6,363 bases of DNA from Candidatus Methanoplasma sp. (lineage in GTDB: Archaea > Thermoplasmatota > Thermoplasmata > Methanomassiliicoccales > Methanomethylophilaceae). Made by a program: the position numbers and the translations under genes. Numbering within the stretch: the first letter of the stretch is position 1; each line of letters opens with the position of its first letter. Positions 5,562 to 6,363 of the stretch are shown here, piece by piece. The notes under the pieces are model-generated. The model saw nothing but the letters and a program-made list of their open reading frames with translations. It ran no database searches and was not told the origin of the DNA. The DNA is taken from the NCBI GenBank assembly GCA_031254265.1, contig JAIRUV010000052.1, positions 1-6,363 on the forward strand, in the 5' to 3' direction.

Positions 5562-5849
5562 GTAACAACTCGCCTCCGGCGCTTATGTCTTTGTCAGTCT
5601 AATGATGCAGAAAGTGCAAGCAGGAAGGCGCTCATAACAGCGCTCGGAAAGAGCGGGCAGTGATATTCTCCGTGCTCAAAGACCAACGCCTGTTCTCTCG
5701 CGCAGTCATGAGAGGATGAGGGCCGAGGCGATGCCACAGTTTTTTGCGGACTCGTCATCTAAGGAAACCGGGCTTTCCAAACAAGATAGTGAGCCTGGAT
5801 ATGAACAACAATACACTGAATGAATAGGCTGTCGCACCTTTTTAGCTAA
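5562..5849. other. Intergenic stretch without a supportable gene
   Basis: I see no recognisable protein, tRNA or repeat family here. Two short overlapping hairpins, GCGCT/AGCGC (5628-5643) and CGCTC/GAGCG (5641-5655), are mutually exclusive because they share bases 5641-5643. A plus-strand frame is open from about 5637 to 5823, but its first ATG (5716) gives only 35 residues, and the purines before it leave no spacing for a normal ribosome site. A T6 run is at 5739-5744. The stretch may be a relic or ordinary spacer between the convergent nrdJ and mtaB units. Confidence 0.5.
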
Positions 5850-5872
5850 GTAAAGAAGAATATAAAAAAATT
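5850..5872 (-). terminator. T-rich terminator of mtaB
   Basis: On the minus strand, about 45 bases after the mtaB stop, a run of seven T (5864-5870) continues into ATATTCTTCTTTA. Such tracts end transcription in archaea and are the signal type recognised by FttA. No hairpin is needed or evident. Confidence 0.65.
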
Positions 5873-5913
5873 GGATTGTAAGATGTTTGAACTCGTCAAG
5901 AGTAACTGCGGGC

Positions 5914-6363
<450 letters not shown>

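Noticed and set aside
5289..5663. 124-residue plus-strand open frame over the IS end
   Set aside because: It spans antisense transposase, both GC-rich hairpins and the T9 tract, and its translation is low-complexity and family-less.

Overview
The window is archaeal and most likely comes from a methylotrophic methanogen. The leftmost genes are a 20S proteasome beta subunit next to the KH-domain termination nuclease FttA/aCPSF1. The right edge carries the C-terminal third of a methanol:corrinoid methyltransferase (MtaB), which is diagnostic of growth on methanol. Thermoplasmata-like features of the proteasome subunit and the fairly GC-rich coding sequence make a Methanomassiliicoccales-type organism my best guess. 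That placement is inference.

Layout, left to right. (1) 1-519 and 571-1206, both on the minus strand: psmB then fttA (the latter cut by the window start), probably one transcript from a TATA/BRE promoter near 1290-1304. (2) 1207-1724: a divergent intergenic region with two perfect copies of a 12-bp TATA-bearing repeat, followed by a long, foldable leader of about 190 nt. (3) 1725-3965, plus strand: an adenosylcobalamin-dependent class II ribonucleotide reductase of 746 aa, intact. (4) About 3976-5539: a complete insertion sequence of the IS110/IS1111 type, with a 350-aa DEDD transposase on the minus strand, perfect 15-bp inverted repeats just inside the ends, and a shared AGGT at both junctions. 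It sits ten bases after the reductase stop codon. (5) 5541-5561: a T-rich tract that looks like the reductase's original terminator, pushed away by the insertion. (6) 5562-5849: intergenic DNA with no convincing gene. (7) 5850-6363, minus strand: terminator and 3' end of mtaB.

Two of the host genes, the reductase and mtaB, belong to corrinoid biochemistry: the reductase uses adenosylcobalamin and MtaB methylates a corrinoid protein. FttA and the T-rich terminators in this same window are two sides of archaeal 3'-end formation.

The most interesting unit is the insertion sequence. IS110-family recombinases are guided by a structured bridge RNA from a non-coding end of the element. Here both non-coding ends are long and highly foldable. 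The end downstream of the transposase has a roughly 180-nt segment closed by a 9-bp GC-rich stem, and one of its loops reproduces 10 of 11 bases of the target/core junction (AGCTCACTTTC versus AGGTCACTTTC). That makes it a testable candidate bridge RNA. The evidence is pattern-based, no covariation or expression data are available, and the opposite target arm has no equally good match.
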